Of a stretch of DNA of 38,089 nt, positions 1 through 8,152 are shown one piece after another (position 1 is the stretch's first letter; each line of letters opens with the position of its first letter). Source of the stretch: Candidatus Cibiobacter qucibialis (GTDB lineage: Bacteria > Bacillota > Clostridia > Oscillospirales > Ruminococcaceae). The stretch covers positions 1-38,089 of the forward strand of contig SAUS01000018.1 in NCBI GenBank assembly GCA_004000625.1. Direction: 5' to 3'. The translations under genes were made by a program, and so were the position numbers. The notes beneath the pieces were generated by a model, which was not told where the DNA came from, did no database searches, and was given only the letters and a program-made list of their open reading frames with translations.

Positions 1-54
1 GCATCTGCCGCACCTCGCTCGCCGTATCGGCACTTAGAATTATGCGGTATTGCC
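1..54 (-). mobile_element. Family-1 MITE-like repeat, truncated by window start (copy A)
   Basis: This is the reverse complement of the repeat seen at 13072, 29268 and 38035, running from its terminal inverted repeat (GGCAATACCGCATAATTC, at 37-54 reversed) to an internal GGTGCGGCAGATGC. Its inner edge reads cagatgc, which matches the long form of the repeat (copy C, cagctgctagg) better than the short form (cagctgccgg). The other half lies outside the window. Confidence 0.85.
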
Positions 55-138
55 TTTATTCTTGGGTGGGGCGTATCTTGTTTTTTGGGTGGTATTTGCT
101 GTATTCCGGGGTAGAATATTGGGCAAGGCCCGTCATGC

Positions 139-160
139 GGGACGATGCAAGCATCGTCCC
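139..160. repeat. Short perfect palindrome
   Basis: Arms GGGACGATGC (139-148) and GCATCGTCCC (151-160) are perfectly complementary around AA. It lies in the non-coding stretch 55-334 and is followed by CTACA. It resembles the small palindromic intergenic repeats common in gut Clostridia. No T-run follows, so it is not an obvious terminator. Confidence 0.5.
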
Positions 161-240
161 CTACAAATAGGGTTGGGTTTGTTGCAGGTTTTATAATATG
201 CAATACGGCAAGGCTTCGGCGGGATGAGAGTTCCCCGCCC

Positions 241-296
241 CACTTACCACTTACCACTTACCACTTACCACTTACCACTTACCACTTACCACTTAG
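241..296. repeat. Tandem heptamer repeat CACTTAC x8
   Basis: Seven exact CACTTAC units are followed by an eighth, CACTTAG. The array ends about 40 bases before the -35 box of the promoter at 335-363. It is a direct tandem microsatellite without spacers, so it is not a CRISPR. Copy number probably varies by slippage. Confidence 0.95.
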
Positions 297-334
297 TATA
301 TCACCGCCCTCCCCACACCACAACGCTTTTCCCC

Positions 335-363
335 TTGCAATTTTGCGGCAAATCCGCTATGAT
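335..363 (+). promoter_or_regulatory. Sigma-A-type promoter for the YdbC-like/HD gene pair
   Basis: TTGCAA (335-340), a 17-base spacer and TATGAT (358-363) lie about 70 bases before the start codon at 437. The spacing is ideal and both hexamers are close to consensus. Confidence 0.6.
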
Positions 364-436
364 GAAACACGAGAAATTTTATGGCCGGGGCGGCGCCGCG
401 CTGCCCTGTGTCAATGATGAAGGAGATTCTGTTATT

Positions 437-655
437 ATGGCATTCAAATATGAAATCACCGAGCGCATTGCTGTTCTTTCCACCAACTCCAGCGGCTGGG
501 AGCGCCAGCTGAACCTGATCAGCTGGAACGACCATGAGCCGAAGTACGACATCCGTGACTGGTCTCCGGACGGCAGCAAGATGGGCAAGGGCATCAGCAT
601 GACCAAAGAGGACCTGATTGCCCTGAAAGGCATTCTTGATGACATGGAGCTGTGA
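437..655 (+). CDS. PC4/YdbC-family single-stranded nucleic-acid-binding protein
   Basis: The 72-residue product resembles the bacterial PC4-like YdbC family: an N-terminal strand-rich part (VLSTNSSGWERQLNLISWN), the typical YDIRDW segment and a C-terminal helix (MTKEDLIALKGILDDM). Family members are small dimers that bind single-stranded DNA or RNA and are thought to act in transcription or replication. I chose ATG 437 because AAGGAG lies at 420-425 and upstream in-frame codons read through the promoter and tandem repeat. The stop codon overlaps the start of the next gene by one base (TGATG), so the two are translationally coupled. The family call is from remembered sequence pattern; the exact partner and role are unknown. 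Confidence 0.75.
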   Translation: MAFKYEITERIAVLSTNSSGWERQLNLISWNDHEPKYDIRDWSPDGSKMGKGISMTKEDLIALKGILDDMEL

Positions 656-1260
656 TGGAAGATTATCGCGCACAATTTATTGACATCTACAACAAGAATG
701 TCACCCGCCCCGGTGCGGACCGCCTGCTGAAATGGCTGGAGGGCACAGACTTTTTTACCGCGCCCGCTTCCACCAAGTTCCACGGTGCATGCGAGTGCGG
801 CCTTGTGATGCACAGCATCAATGTGTACAACGCCATGATGCAGCACTTTTTCACGGAAGGGGAAGATAACCCCGAAACTTTTGCGGTGTGCGCCCTGCTA
901 CACGATGTATGCAAGGCGAACTTTTACAAAGTCAGCACCCGCAACGTGAAAAATGATGCTACCGGTCAATGGGAGAAAGTTCCTTTTTATCAGGTAGCCG
1001 ACCAGCTGCCCTATGGCCACGGTGAAAAGAGCGTTTATCTCATTGAGCACTTCATGCGCCTAAAAACCGATGAAGCCATTGCCATCCGCTGGCATATGGG
1101 CGGTTTTGACGATGCGGTGCGCGGCGGCAGTTTTGCGGTAAGCGATGCTTACAACCGCTACCCGCTGGCCGTCAAGCTGCACGCTTCGGACCTGATTGCC
1201 ACCTATCTGATGGAGCAGGGCACCAGCAATGTGGAAAACGGCCACCCAAAAACAAAATAA
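655..1260 (+). CDS. HD-domain phosphohydrolase-like protein
   Basis: The 201-residue protein has the metal-binding pattern of the HD superfamily: His near residue 53 (LVMHSINVY), His-Asp at 83-84 (LLHDVCK), a GHGEKS motif near 121 and a later Asp (LHASDLIATYL). The pattern resembles the HD domain of YhaM-type exoribonucleases and related nucleotide hydrolases, but there is no OB-fold, so I do not assign a substrate. ATG 655 is preferred over GTG 652 because GGAG (646-649) is then five bases away. It is coupled to the PC4-like gene and followed by a hairpin terminator at 1271-1305. The pair may act together on single-stranded nucleic acid or nucleotides (inference). Confidence 0.75.
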   Translation: MEDYRAQFIDIYNKNVTRPGADRLLKWLEGTDFFTAPASTKFHGACECGLVMHSINVYNAMMQHFFTEGEDNPETFAVCALLHDVCKANFYKVSTRNVKNDATGQWEKVPFYQVADQLPYGHGEKSVYLIEHFMRLKTDEAIAIRWHMGGFDDAVRGGSFAVSDAYNRYPLAVKLHASDLIATYLMEQGTSNVENGHPKTK

Positions 1261-1270
1261 TTGATAGCAG

Positions 1271-1305
1271 AAACGGCACAGCCTTTTTACCGGGCTGTGC
1301 CGTTT
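1271..1305. terminator. Bidirectional intrinsic terminator
   Basis: A 13-base perfect stem (1271-1283 with 1293-1305, core ACGGCACAGCC) has TTT at both exits. It separates the plus-strand HD gene from the end of the minus-strand membrane protein gene at 1316, so it can serve both. Confidence 0.8.
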
Positions 1306-1315
1306 ATCTTATTGC

Positions 1316-3199
1316 TTACTGCACGCTTTGCATATATTCGTCAATTCTCTGGCTGAAGATTTCCGGCCAGCGGGCGTCGTATTCGGCAAACACCTGCTTG
1401 AAGTAATCGGCTTCCTCTGCATCCGGCCGGGCTGTGCGGCGGTAGCAATACAGGGTAATGCCGTCCAGCGGGAACTCGGTCACATATTCATAATGGACAG
1501 CAGCAGGGCTTTGGGTGCGCAGCGCTGCGTTGATGGGGCCGACAATGCCGCCCTCATCCACACGATCGGTCACCATCACATATTCTGACGTCCAGATTCC
1601 CGTGGGGAAGCCATGGGTGGAGGGCACACTGCTCTCCCACAGGATCATCGTTTGCAGCTGGGGGTGGGCCGGGTCACTGTAGGCAAAGGTAGTGCCGCTG
1701 TAACCATTGGAATCCATATTGATGTAAACGGTCTGGTCCTCAGTGCAATGCTCCAGCACAAAATCTGTCACGGCGCGCATCTGGGCCAGGTCGGTGCGGC
1801 GGGTCAGGTCCAGGCTTTCGCTGCTCAGGGCCAGGGTCTGCACGCTTTTACCGGGCAGACGCAGGGCGTTGCCGAAGTTGACCACCAAAAATACGGCCAG
1901 AACACCCGCCGCAGCATTGCGCAGCCAGGGCTTTGCCTTTTGCTGGGTCAGTTTGGCGCACAGGCCAAACAGCATCAACAGGTAAAAAGGCGCAAGGATC
2001 AGGCTCTGGTGGTCGCCCAGGGACTGGGTACGGGTAAACAGCACCATCGCCCCCAGGCTGGCCGCGGCGGCTACAATAGCCTGTGCACGGGTGCTGCGGC
2101 AATACAGCAGCCACACCAAGCCTGCCGCGCAGAGCACCAGCCAGATCAGTCCCTGGGTGCGCAGCTGGCCCAGGCAGTTGTTGCCAAAGCCGCCGCCATA
2201 GTAAGCGCCGTAAATATCGGCGTAGTCGGTTGTCAGGATGGTTTTGAAGGTGGGCAGCAGCGCCCCCACGATGATCACAGCGCTGGGCACGCCGAACAGC
2301 AGCATATGTTTGAGGGTACTCCCCAGCGTTTTGCGGCGCACCGCCTCCACCAGCACCGCCAGCACATACACAGCATAAAACGCCAAGATCCAGAACATGT
2401 ACCAGCGCCGGGTCAGGATCAGGGCAAACGTTGCAGCAAAAATCGCCAACAGCCGCGGCCAGGGCAGCGTTTCAAACCGGTAATCCGCGCACAGCAGGGC
2501 GATCACTGCGGCAAAAGTCAGGCCAAAGGCATCCGGCATGCCGTGGGTGGCAGGCCACAAAAACATGGGCCACAGCACCATAACCGCCATACACAGCGGG
2601 TAATACAGCGCCGTATGGCAAGCGGGCAACTGCTGGGCCAGGTATTTTGCACCCATCAGCAGCGCAAACCACATGGGCACAAAGCAGGTGATGGCATAGC
2701 ACACCATAAACGCATTGATGCTGCGCCCGGTAAAGAGATACGGCACACTGATAAAGAGATTCATGAACATCTTATAGTCCGCCGTCAACAGGCTTTCCAG
2801 CAGCACATGAATGCCGTAAAATCCGCTTTGACCAAAGCTGCCGAACAGCAGTGTCTGCTTGGCAAAATAGTTGATCGCGTCATCACTGTACACCGTTTGG
2901 CGGTAGCACACCAGTGCAGCGATGACCGCAACGCCCACAGCGGAGCCAGCCAGCCAACTGCGCAGGAACATTTTATCCTGTGCTACCCTCTGACCGGGGA
3001 ACACCGTCTGCCAGGTAAAGTGCAGCAGCAGGCACAGCCCGCCCATGCAGACAGCCCACATCAGCACCACCAGCAGCATGCCGCCATAGGCTGTGATCAC
3101 ACCGCCCACCAGAATGGCACACAGCAGCAGCACGCCATACGCCAGCCAGCGTGGACCGGCCGGGAGTGTGCGAAGGTTCGGGAACTGAATTTTTCCCAT
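1316..3199 (-). CDS. Polytopic membrane protein, GT-C glycosyltransferase-like
   Basis: The 627-residue protein has roughly 11 to 13 hydrophobic segments spread over its first 450 residues, then a soluble C-terminal part of about 160 residues. A YSDDAINY motif follows the second or third hydrophobic segment. Acidic residues in the first outer loop are typical of GT-C enzymes, which use polyprenyl-phosphate sugars to glycosylate cell-surface substrates. The start is ATG 3199 with AAAGGAGG six to seven bases upstream; an apparent extension to 3235 only translates that ribosome site. It is the last gene on the minus strand before the shared terminator at 1271. The substrate is unknown, and a flippase or other membrane role is possible. 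Confidence 0.6.
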   Translation of the reverse strand: MGKIQFPNLRTLPAGPRWLAYGVLLLCAILVGGVITAYGGMLLVVLMWAVCMGGLCLLLHFTWQTVFPGQRVAQDKMFLRSWLAGSAVGVAVIAALVCYRQTVYSDDAINYFAKQTLLFGSFGQSGFYGIHVLLESLLTADYKMFMNLFISVPYLFTGRSINAFMVCYAITCFVPMWFALLMGAKYLAQQLPACHTALYYPLCMAVMVLWPMFLWPATHGMPDAFGLTFAAVIALLCADYRFETLPWPRLLAIFAATFALILTRRWYMFWILAFYAVYVLAVLVEAVRRKTLGSTLKHMLLFGVPSAVIIVGALLPTFKTILTTDYADIYGAYYGGGFGNNCLGQLRTQGLIWLVLCAAGLVWLLYCRSTRAQAIVAAAASLGAMVLFTRTQSLGDHQSLILAPFYLLMLFGLCAKLTQQKAKPWLRNAAAGVLAVFLVVNFGNALRLPGKSVQTLALSSESLDLTRRTDLAQMRAVTDFVLEHCTEDQTVYINMDSNGYSGTTFAYSDPAHPQLQTMILWESSVPSTHGFPTGIWTSEYVMVTDRVDEGGIVGPINAALRTQSPAAVHYEYVTEFPLDGITLYCYRRTARPDAEEADYFKQVFAEYDARWPEIFSQRIDEYMQSVQ

Positions 3200-3396
3200 C
3201 GGGGGCCTCCTTTCGCCCTTTATTTGTTTATACAATTTGTTTATATAAAATCATTTTATACAAAGTATTTATTTTGTTCGTGTTGTCCTGCTCTTGTACA
3301 ACCCTTATGCGGCTTATTTCACAGGGGAACAGTTACACTCCACGCAGTTACACAACACTGCGGGCATCCGGCACTTCCACACTTTGCAGGTCAAAT
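3200..3396. other. AT-rich intergenic region, probable leader of the GT-C-like gene
   Basis: Positions 3214-3290 are strongly AT-rich, unlike the GC-rich surroundings, with several TATAAA-like boxes and repeated TTTGTTTATA runs on the plus strand. A promoter for the minus-strand gene at 3199 is likely here, but no pair of boxes has convincing spacing. A 9-base direct repeat, CAGTTACAC, occurs twice between about 3330 and 3353. No gene is seen. Confidence 0.4.
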
Positions 3397-3434
3397 ACAA
3401 AAGCAGCCCGCGAAACCAAGGCTCCGCGGGCTGC
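3397..3434 (-). terminator. Intrinsic terminator of the ftsZ/DivIVA-like transcription unit
   Basis: On the minus strand, GCAGCCCGCG (3425-3434) pairs with CGCGGGCTGC (3403-3412) and is followed by TTTTGTATTTG. It lies just after the stop codon at 3447. Confidence 0.8.
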
Positions 3435-3446
3435 CGGGTTATGTAT

Positions 3447-4523
3447 TTACTTTCTTGCGGCCGCCGGCTGATTCAAACGTTCCAGCTCGGCATTCAGGTC
3501 CTGGCTCACACTGCGGCGGGTATCACCTGCGCGGCGCAGGCGGTGGGTGTTTGCATTATTGGCCTGCACCTGCGGCTGGCTGCGCACAGGGCGCACCCGT
3601 TTGGCAGCTGGCTGAGCAGACTTATTATGGCGCACCTTTGCCTGGGCAGCGGGATAATTTTCCTTTGCGGTGTTCTCTCCAAAGTGGCGCAGCTCCGCAC
3701 CAAAGGCTTCAAAATCTGCACCGGTTGCATCCAGTGCCTGATAAATTGCCGTGGTGGCATCATCCAGGTCCGCAGTGGCGGCGCTCAGGCGTTCATCCAC
3801 GCGGGTCACACGCTCACGCAGCATGGCAAGGCTTGCGGCCAAATCGCGGGCATGCTCTGTCATGCGGCCCTGCTGCTCTTCAGCTTGCTGTTTCAGGCGT
3901 TCTTCGGCCGCATCGGCTTTCAGGCGGGCTTCCATCAAAATCTGACGGGCCTCAATGCGGGCTTCCTCGGTCACATCAGCCTGGGGTGCCTTCGGTTCCG
4001 GGGCCGGCTCCGGCTTTTCCTGCGGGGCAGGCTGAGGTGCGGGGGCCGGTTCCTGCTTGGGGGCAGGCATACCGCCTTTGGGGATCATCGCCTCGTATTC
4101 AGCAATCTGCTTTTCGTACTCGTCGATCTGTTTTTGCAGATCGCGGCAACGGAACTGCCATTCCACCACAGCCTGCTGATTTTCTTTATTGCGGCTCAGG
4201 TTTGCCGTGGCGCGCTCTTCTACCGATTTGGCACGGGCGACCACCTCGGCAGCCGATTTTTCCGCAGCTTCGGCGCGCTGGTTAGCGGCTGAAAGATCGC
4301 TTTGCAGCTTTTCCACACAGGCACGTGCAGCGGACTGTTCAGAGCGCATTTTATCCAGCTGGGCCTGCAGCTGGGCAATCTGCTCTTCTTGCTCTGCGCT
4401 GTGCTGCCGGTTTTCGTTGTCCAGTGCATTGAGGTAAGCCAGCACATCATTTTTATCAAAGCCCCGGAACGTGGTTCGGAACCCTTTTTCCTGCAGGGCT
4501 GATAAGGTTTGGCTGCTGGGCAT
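3447..4523 (-). CDS. DivIVA-domain cell-division/polarity protein
   Basis: The 358-residue protein begins with a DivIVA-type lipid-binding head (GFRTTFRGFDKNDVLAYLN at about 14-32), followed by a long Glu/Gln/Ala coiled coil to about residue 145. A Pro/Glu-rich hinge (about 150-180) and a second coiled coil come next, then a basic C-terminal tail rich in Arg, Lys and Ala. DivIVA-family proteins gather at curved membrane near division sites. The position 90 bases downstream of ftsZ, with no terminator between, fits a division role and co-transcription. The start ATG 4523 is preceded by AGGAGG. It is longer than typical DivIVA (about 165-230 residues), and the hinge and tail are extra. It could equally be a division-associated scaffold specific to this lineage. 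Confidence 0.8.
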   Translation of the reverse strand: MPSSQTLSALQEKGFRTTFRGFDKNDVLAYLNALDNENRQHSAEQEEQIAQLQAQLDKMRSEQSAARACVEKLQSDLSAANQRAEAAEKSAAEVVARAKSVEERATANLSRNKENQQAVVEWQFRCRDLQKQIDEYEKQIAEYEAMIPKGGMPAPKQEPAPAPQPAPQEKPEPAPEPKAPQADVTEEARIEARQILMEARLKADAAEERLKQQAEEQQGRMTEHARDLAASLAMLRERVTRVDERLSAATADLDDATTAIYQALDATGADFEAFGAELRHFGENTAKENYPAAQAKVRHNKSAQPAAKRVRPVRSQPQVQANNANTHRLRRAGDTRRSVSQDLNAELERLNQPAAARK

Positions 4524-4613
4524 AGCTTTCCTCCTAAACTGGTCAGCGGGCCGTTTTGTTTTTTATGCGAGCATGCCTGCCCGCAGCCGCAAAGGATAGA
4601 GAACGCGCAGCGA

Positions 4614-5867
4614 TCAGGAACGCTTGTTCAGGATGCTGAGCAGATCGTTGAAGTAATCACCGTCATCTTCGTTGCTGTCATCTTCCTTGGCAGCGGGGGC
4701 GGTGGAAACCGGGGTGTCAACATTGGGGTTGAACACATTGCTGAATACCGGGTTGGGGATGACCGGATCAGCGACCGGGGCCGGGGCCGGGGCGGGAGCC
4801 GGGGCAGGTGCAGCGGCCGGGCGCGGTGCAGCCGGGGCAACAGCAGGTGCAGCGCCTGCGGCAGCGCGCTGGGCGTTCACAACAGCCTGGATGGGCTCGT
4901 CCACGCCAGGCGTGCTTTCAAAGCCGGTAGCCACAACGGTAATGCTCATCTCATCCTGCAGGCGCTCGTCAAACGCAGTACCCCAAATGATGTTCGCATC
5001 GGGATGTGCGCTCTGGGTGATCATGGAAGCAGCAGTCTCAACATCGTCCAGGCCGATATCCGGGCTGGAGGTAATGTTGATGATAACGCCGCGTGCACCG
5101 GCAATGCTGGTTTCCAGCAGCGGGCTGGAGATTGCAGCCTTGGCAGCGTTTTCTGCCTTGCCTGCACCCTTGGCAACGCCAACGCCCATGTGGGCAAAGC
5201 CGGCATCCTTCATGATGGAACGGACGTCAGCAAAGTCGAGGTTGATGAAAGCAGGAACATTGATCAGGCTGGAGATGCTCTCAACGCCCTGGCGCAGCAC
5301 GTTATCGGCTGCTTCAAAAGCGTTCATCAGGGTGATCTTTTCCTGGCTGATGAGCTTCAGCCGCTCGTTCGGGATCACGATCAGGCTGTCTACATGCATC
5401 ATCAGGTTGGCAATACCCTGTTCGGCCATGCTCATCTTGCGCTTGCCCTCAAAGGCAAAGGGCTTGGTGACAATACCGACGGTCAGGATGCCCAGGTCAT
5501 GGGCCGTTTCGGCCACGACCGGTGCAGCGCCGGTGCCGGTGCCGCCGCCCATGCCAGCGGTGATGAACACCATCTGGGCACCTTTCAGTGCATTGGCGAT
5601 CTCATCCTTGCTTTCCTCCGCTGCACGCTGGCCGACCTCCGGGTCAGCACCAGCGCCGCGGCCCTTGGTCAGCTTTGCGCCAAGCTGAACCTTCTGGGTA
5701 GCCTTGGAGTTGACCAGTGCCTGCTGGTCGGTATTCATTGCTACAAATTCAACGCCATTCAGGCCAGCTTCAACCATGCGGTTCACGGCATTGCCGCCGC
5801 CGCCGCCAACACCGATAACCTTAATGTTGGTTACATTCTGCATCTCTTCATCGAGAACGAACGCCAT
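4614..5867 (-). CDS. ftsZ: Cell division GTPase FtsZ
   Basis: FtsZ polymerises into the Z-ring at midcell and recruits the divisome. The 417-residue product shows the glycine-rich nucleotide-binding start (GVGGGGGNAVNRM, about 19-31), the tubulin signature GGGTGTG at 107-113 and the T7-loop NLDFAD at 209-214, which completes the GTPase site of the neighbouring subunit. The globular part ends near 320 and is followed by a linker very rich in Ala-Pro repeats. The tail is DYFNDLLSILNKRS and not the common IPxFLRxR-like peptide that binds FtsA/SepF, though its hydrophobic-then-basic character could do the same. ATG 5867 has AGGGGG upstream. A promoter lies at 6036-6064, and the DivIVA-like gene follows. 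Confidence 0.97.
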   Translation of the reverse strand: MAFVLDEEMQNVTNIKVIGVGGGGGNAVNRMVEAGLNGVEFVAMNTDQQALVNSKATQKVQLGAKLTKGRGAGADPEVGQRAAEESKDEIANALKGAQMVFITAGMGGGTGTGAAPVVAETAHDLGILTVGIVTKPFAFEGKRKMSMAEQGIANLMMHVDSLIVIPNERLKLISQEKITLMNAFEAADNVLRQGVESISSLINVPAFINLDFADVRSIMKDAGFAHMGVGVAKGAGKAENAAKAAISSPLLETSIAGARGVIINITSSPDIGLDDVETAASMITQSAHPDANIIWGTAFDERLQDEMSITVVATGFESTPGVDEPIQAVVNAQRAAAGAAPAVAPAAPRPAAAPAPAPAPAPAPVADPVIPNPVFSNVFNPNVDTPVSTAPAAKEDDSNEDDGDYFNDLLSILNKRS

Positions 5868-6114
5868 AAGTGTATCCCCCTAAAGAATATAAAATTGCAA
5901 ATGCAACAGGGCCGGATTTCCGCCAGCGGACACACTGACCCCCATAAAGGAAGCGCCGCCCCACACCCCAAACTTTGCTTACGCGCGTTGCGGTGCAGCC
6001 AGCTCTTCCTAAGATATCGCATATAACTGTTTATAAGAATAACAAATTTTGCAAATAATTTCAATACCCACACGCTAAAAAGCCAAAAAATAGATGTTTA
6101 CATTTGTGGGTATC
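5868..6114. other. ftsZ leader and intergenic region
   Basis: About 170 bases separate the predicted promoter (-10 at 6036-6041) from ftsZ. I see no riboswitch, no convincing short gene and no strong hairpin here. The part near 6001-6110 is AT-rich, as expected for a promoter region. Confidence 0.5.
6036..6064 (-). promoter_or_regulatory. Candidate sigma-A promoter for ftsZ
   Basis: On the minus strand, TTGAAA (6059-6064), a 17-base spacer and TATTCT (6036-6041) lie in AT-rich DNA upstream of ftsZ and after the murA-paralog terminator. Confidence 0.4.
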
Positions 6115-6145
6115 ACAAAAAGCCCCGCAGGTTTTGCGGAGCTTT
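6115..6145 (-). terminator. Intrinsic terminator of the dpaA-dpaB-murA operon
   Basis: On the minus strand, AAGCTCCGCA pairs with TGCGGGGCTT (one G-U pair), loop AAACC, followed by TTTTGTG. It lies just downstream of the stop codon at 6166. Confidence 0.8.
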
Positions 6146-6165
6146 GGTGAATTATGACAATATTT

Positions 6166-7476
6166 TTACAGTTTTTTCGTCTGTCTGCCAGCTTCTGTCC
6201 CGGTGCGGCCTGCCCGGCAGTCGGCCCCCAGGCGGCGCAGATCCCCCGCCAGGTCGGCATAGCCGCGCCGGATATGTCCGGCATCCAGCACCCGCACGCA
6301 GCTCCCGTCCCCCACACCAAGGCCCGCCAGCACCAGTGCTGCCCCGCCCCGCAGGTCTGGTGCAGTCACAGTGGCACCATGCAGTTTTGCGCTGCCGCCA
6401 AGGTACAGCAGCCGTCCCTCGCTGCGGGCATCAGCCCCCAGGGCGGCAAAGCCCTGCGCACAGGCAAAGCGGTTTTGGAACAGGCCGTCATAAATGCGGG
6501 ATGCTCCCTCCGCCCCCAGCAGCACCGCTGCAGCCAGAGGGGCAGTATCTGTAGCAAGGCCAGGGTAAGCAGCCGCTACAAGTTCCTGACCGCCGCGCAG
6601 CTTTGTATCCTGATCCCGCGTGATGCTAAACTCATTTTCCCCGCGGGCAACCTCGCAGCCGCTGCCCTGCAAAAAGTCCAGAAACGCCGCCAGCCACACC
6701 GGACTGCACTGCGTTACCGTCACCCGCCCGCCTGCAATGGCGGCGGCTGCCGCATAAGTCGCTGCGGCAATGCGGTCCGGCAGCACGGTATGCACACAGC
6801 CGTCCAACAGCTCGCCGCCGGTACCTCGGATGCAGACCACCGGCGTACCCGCCCCCGTGATTTTTGCCCCGCAGGCGTTCAAAAAAGCGGCGGTATCCGC
6901 AATTTCCGGCTCGCACGCCGCACCGCGCAGGGTGGTAACGCCCGCCGCACAGCAAGCCGCCAGCATCAGGGTCAGGGTTGCTCCCACGCTGGGCAGACGC
7001 AGAGCAAAATCCGTACCACGCAAAACGCCGTGGCGGCGCAGCACCACGCACTCTGCCGCCGCGCACACCTGTGCCCCCATGGCTGTCAGCCCGGCCAGGT
7101 GGATATCAATGGGCCGCGGCCCCAGTCTGCACCCGCCGGGCAGCGGCAGCTCTGCCCAGCCCGCGCGGGTCAACAGCGGTGCCAGGTAAAACACCGACCC
7201 CCGCATAGCCCCCGCCAACGCCGTGGGCACCCGCCCGCTGATCTGCCGGGCTGGCTGGGTGACAAGGTCCTGCCCGGCCCAGGCCGCCCCACTGCCCACA
7301 GCCCGCAGCAGATCCAAACTGGTCTGCACATCCCGCAGCAGGGGCACCCGGCGCAGGGTGCAGGGCTGCGCACACAGCAGCGTTGCCGCCAAAAGGGGCA
7401 GCACACTGTTTTTGGCCGCTGCCGGGCGGATGCTCCCCTGCAGCGGGTTCCCGCCTGTTACTTCGATATATTCCAT
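6166..7476 (-). CDS. murA: MurA-family UDP-GlcNAc 1-carboxyvinyltransferase, sporulation-linked paralog
   Basis: MurA transfers enolpyruvate from PEP to UDP-GlcNAc, the first committed step of peptidoglycan synthesis. The 436-residue length fits the family. Key residues are present: Lys22-Asn23 (AKNS), the fosfomycin-target Cys116 in LPGGCRLGPRP, Asp310 in YPGLATDTAP, and DLRGG near the C-terminus. I chose ATG 7476 because it gives the usual MurA start (MEYIEVTGGN); the 27 bases upstream contain AGAGGGG. It lies 88 bases behind dpaB on the same strand and ends at a terminator, so it probably belongs to the dpa operon. That context suggests a role in spore cortex synthesis (inference). Whether it is the only MurA of the organism cannot be seen here. 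Confidence 0.88.
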   Translation of the reverse strand: MEYIEVTGGNPLQGSIRPAAAKNSVLPLLAATLLCAQPCTLRRVPLLRDVQTSLDLLRAVGSGAAWAGQDLVTQPARQISGRVPTALAGAMRGSVFYLAPLLTRAGWAELPLPGGCRLGPRPIDIHLAGLTAMGAQVCAAAECVVLRRHGVLRGTDFALRLPSVGATLTLMLAACCAAGVTTLRGAACEPEIADTAAFLNACGAKITGAGTPVVCIRGTGGELLDGCVHTVLPDRIAAATYAAAAAIAGGRVTVTQCSPVWLAAFLDFLQGSGCEVARGENEFSITRDQDTKLRGGQELVAAAYPGLATDTAPLAAAVLLGAEGASRIYDGLFQNRFACAQGFAALGADARSEGRLLYLGGSAKLHGATVTAPDLRGGAALVLAGLGVGDGSCVRVLDAGHIRRGYADLAGDLRRLGADCRAGRTGTEAGRQTKKL

Positions 7477-7564
7477 TGCCGCACCGCCCCTCTTTGTTCC
7501 CACACCAAAGCGCCCTTTTCTATCATATGCCGCACCCGCACAAAACAGCTCTGTTCCACGGGTT

Positions 7565-8152
7565 TTACAGCAAAATCGGCTGCAGCTGCACCCCGCGCAG
7601 AGCGGCTTCCAGCGTATCCGGCAGCTGGGTAAAATCCGCTTTCAGGCTGCAGGGCTTTTTGTAGCTGTCGTCCTGGCCAAAGGGAATGAAATAATAATTT
7701 TTGCGCTGCAGCAGCGCCGCCAGCGCTCCCACGCTGCCGGAAAGCCCATCGTTGGTGGATACCCCGATCACCACCGGCCTGCCGCCGCGCAGCATGCTTT
7801 TGGCCGCCAGCGTGACCGGCGTTGCGCTGATGCCCGCCGACAGCAGCGCCATCGTTGTGCCGGTACAGGGAGCAATGACAAGTGCCTGTGCCATATGCTT
7901 GGGGCCAAGAGGTTCCGCTTCCCGCAGATCCTCCAGCGGGCGGTGGCCGGTGGCTTCCTCCAGGCGCTGCTTCCAATCTGTCGCGCGGCCAAAGCGGGTA
8001 TCCAGCGCCGACGCCGCATAGCTCAGCATCGGCAGTACTTCCCACCCGCAGGCGCGCAGGCGGATGATTTGCGGCAGAACCGTTTCAAATGTGCAAAAGC
8101 TGCCGCACAGGGCAAACACCACCGTGCGCGGCGGTTCCAGGCTGGAATTCAT
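7565..8152 (-). CDS. dpaB: Dipicolinate synthase subunit B
   Basis: Together with DpaA this flavoprotein-fold subunit (SpoVFB) makes dipicolinic acid from a lysine-pathway intermediate in the mother cell during late sporulation. The 195-residue product has the expected length and pattern: an N-terminal strand (VVFALCGSFCTFETVLPQI), the flavoprotein-like APCTGTTMALLSAGISATPVTLAAKSMLR region (about 94-121) and PVVIGVSTNDGLSG. Its ATG overlaps the dpaA stop by one base (TGATG), so the two are translationally coupled, as expected for a two-subunit enzyme. The murA paralog follows. The call is strong because both subunits are adjacent. Confidence 0.93.
   Translation of the reverse strand: MNSSLEPPRTVVFALCGSFCTFETVLPQIIRLRACGWEVLPMLSYAASALDTRFGRATDWKQRLEEATGHRPLEDLREAEPLGPKHMAQALVIAPCTGTTMALLSAGISATPVTLAAKSMLRGGRPVVIGVSTNDGLSGSVGALAALLQRKNYYFIPFGQDDSYKKPCSLKADFTQLPDTLEAALRGVQLQPILL

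Noticed and set aside
241..296. CRISPR-like repeat
   Set aside because: The CACTTAC units are only 7 bp and abut each other with no spacers; no cas gene is in the window.
1613..4285. A plus-strand open frame of about 890 codons
   Set aside because: It is antisense to the GT-C-like and DivIVA-like genes, crosses their terminator and promoter region, and has no recognisable motif.
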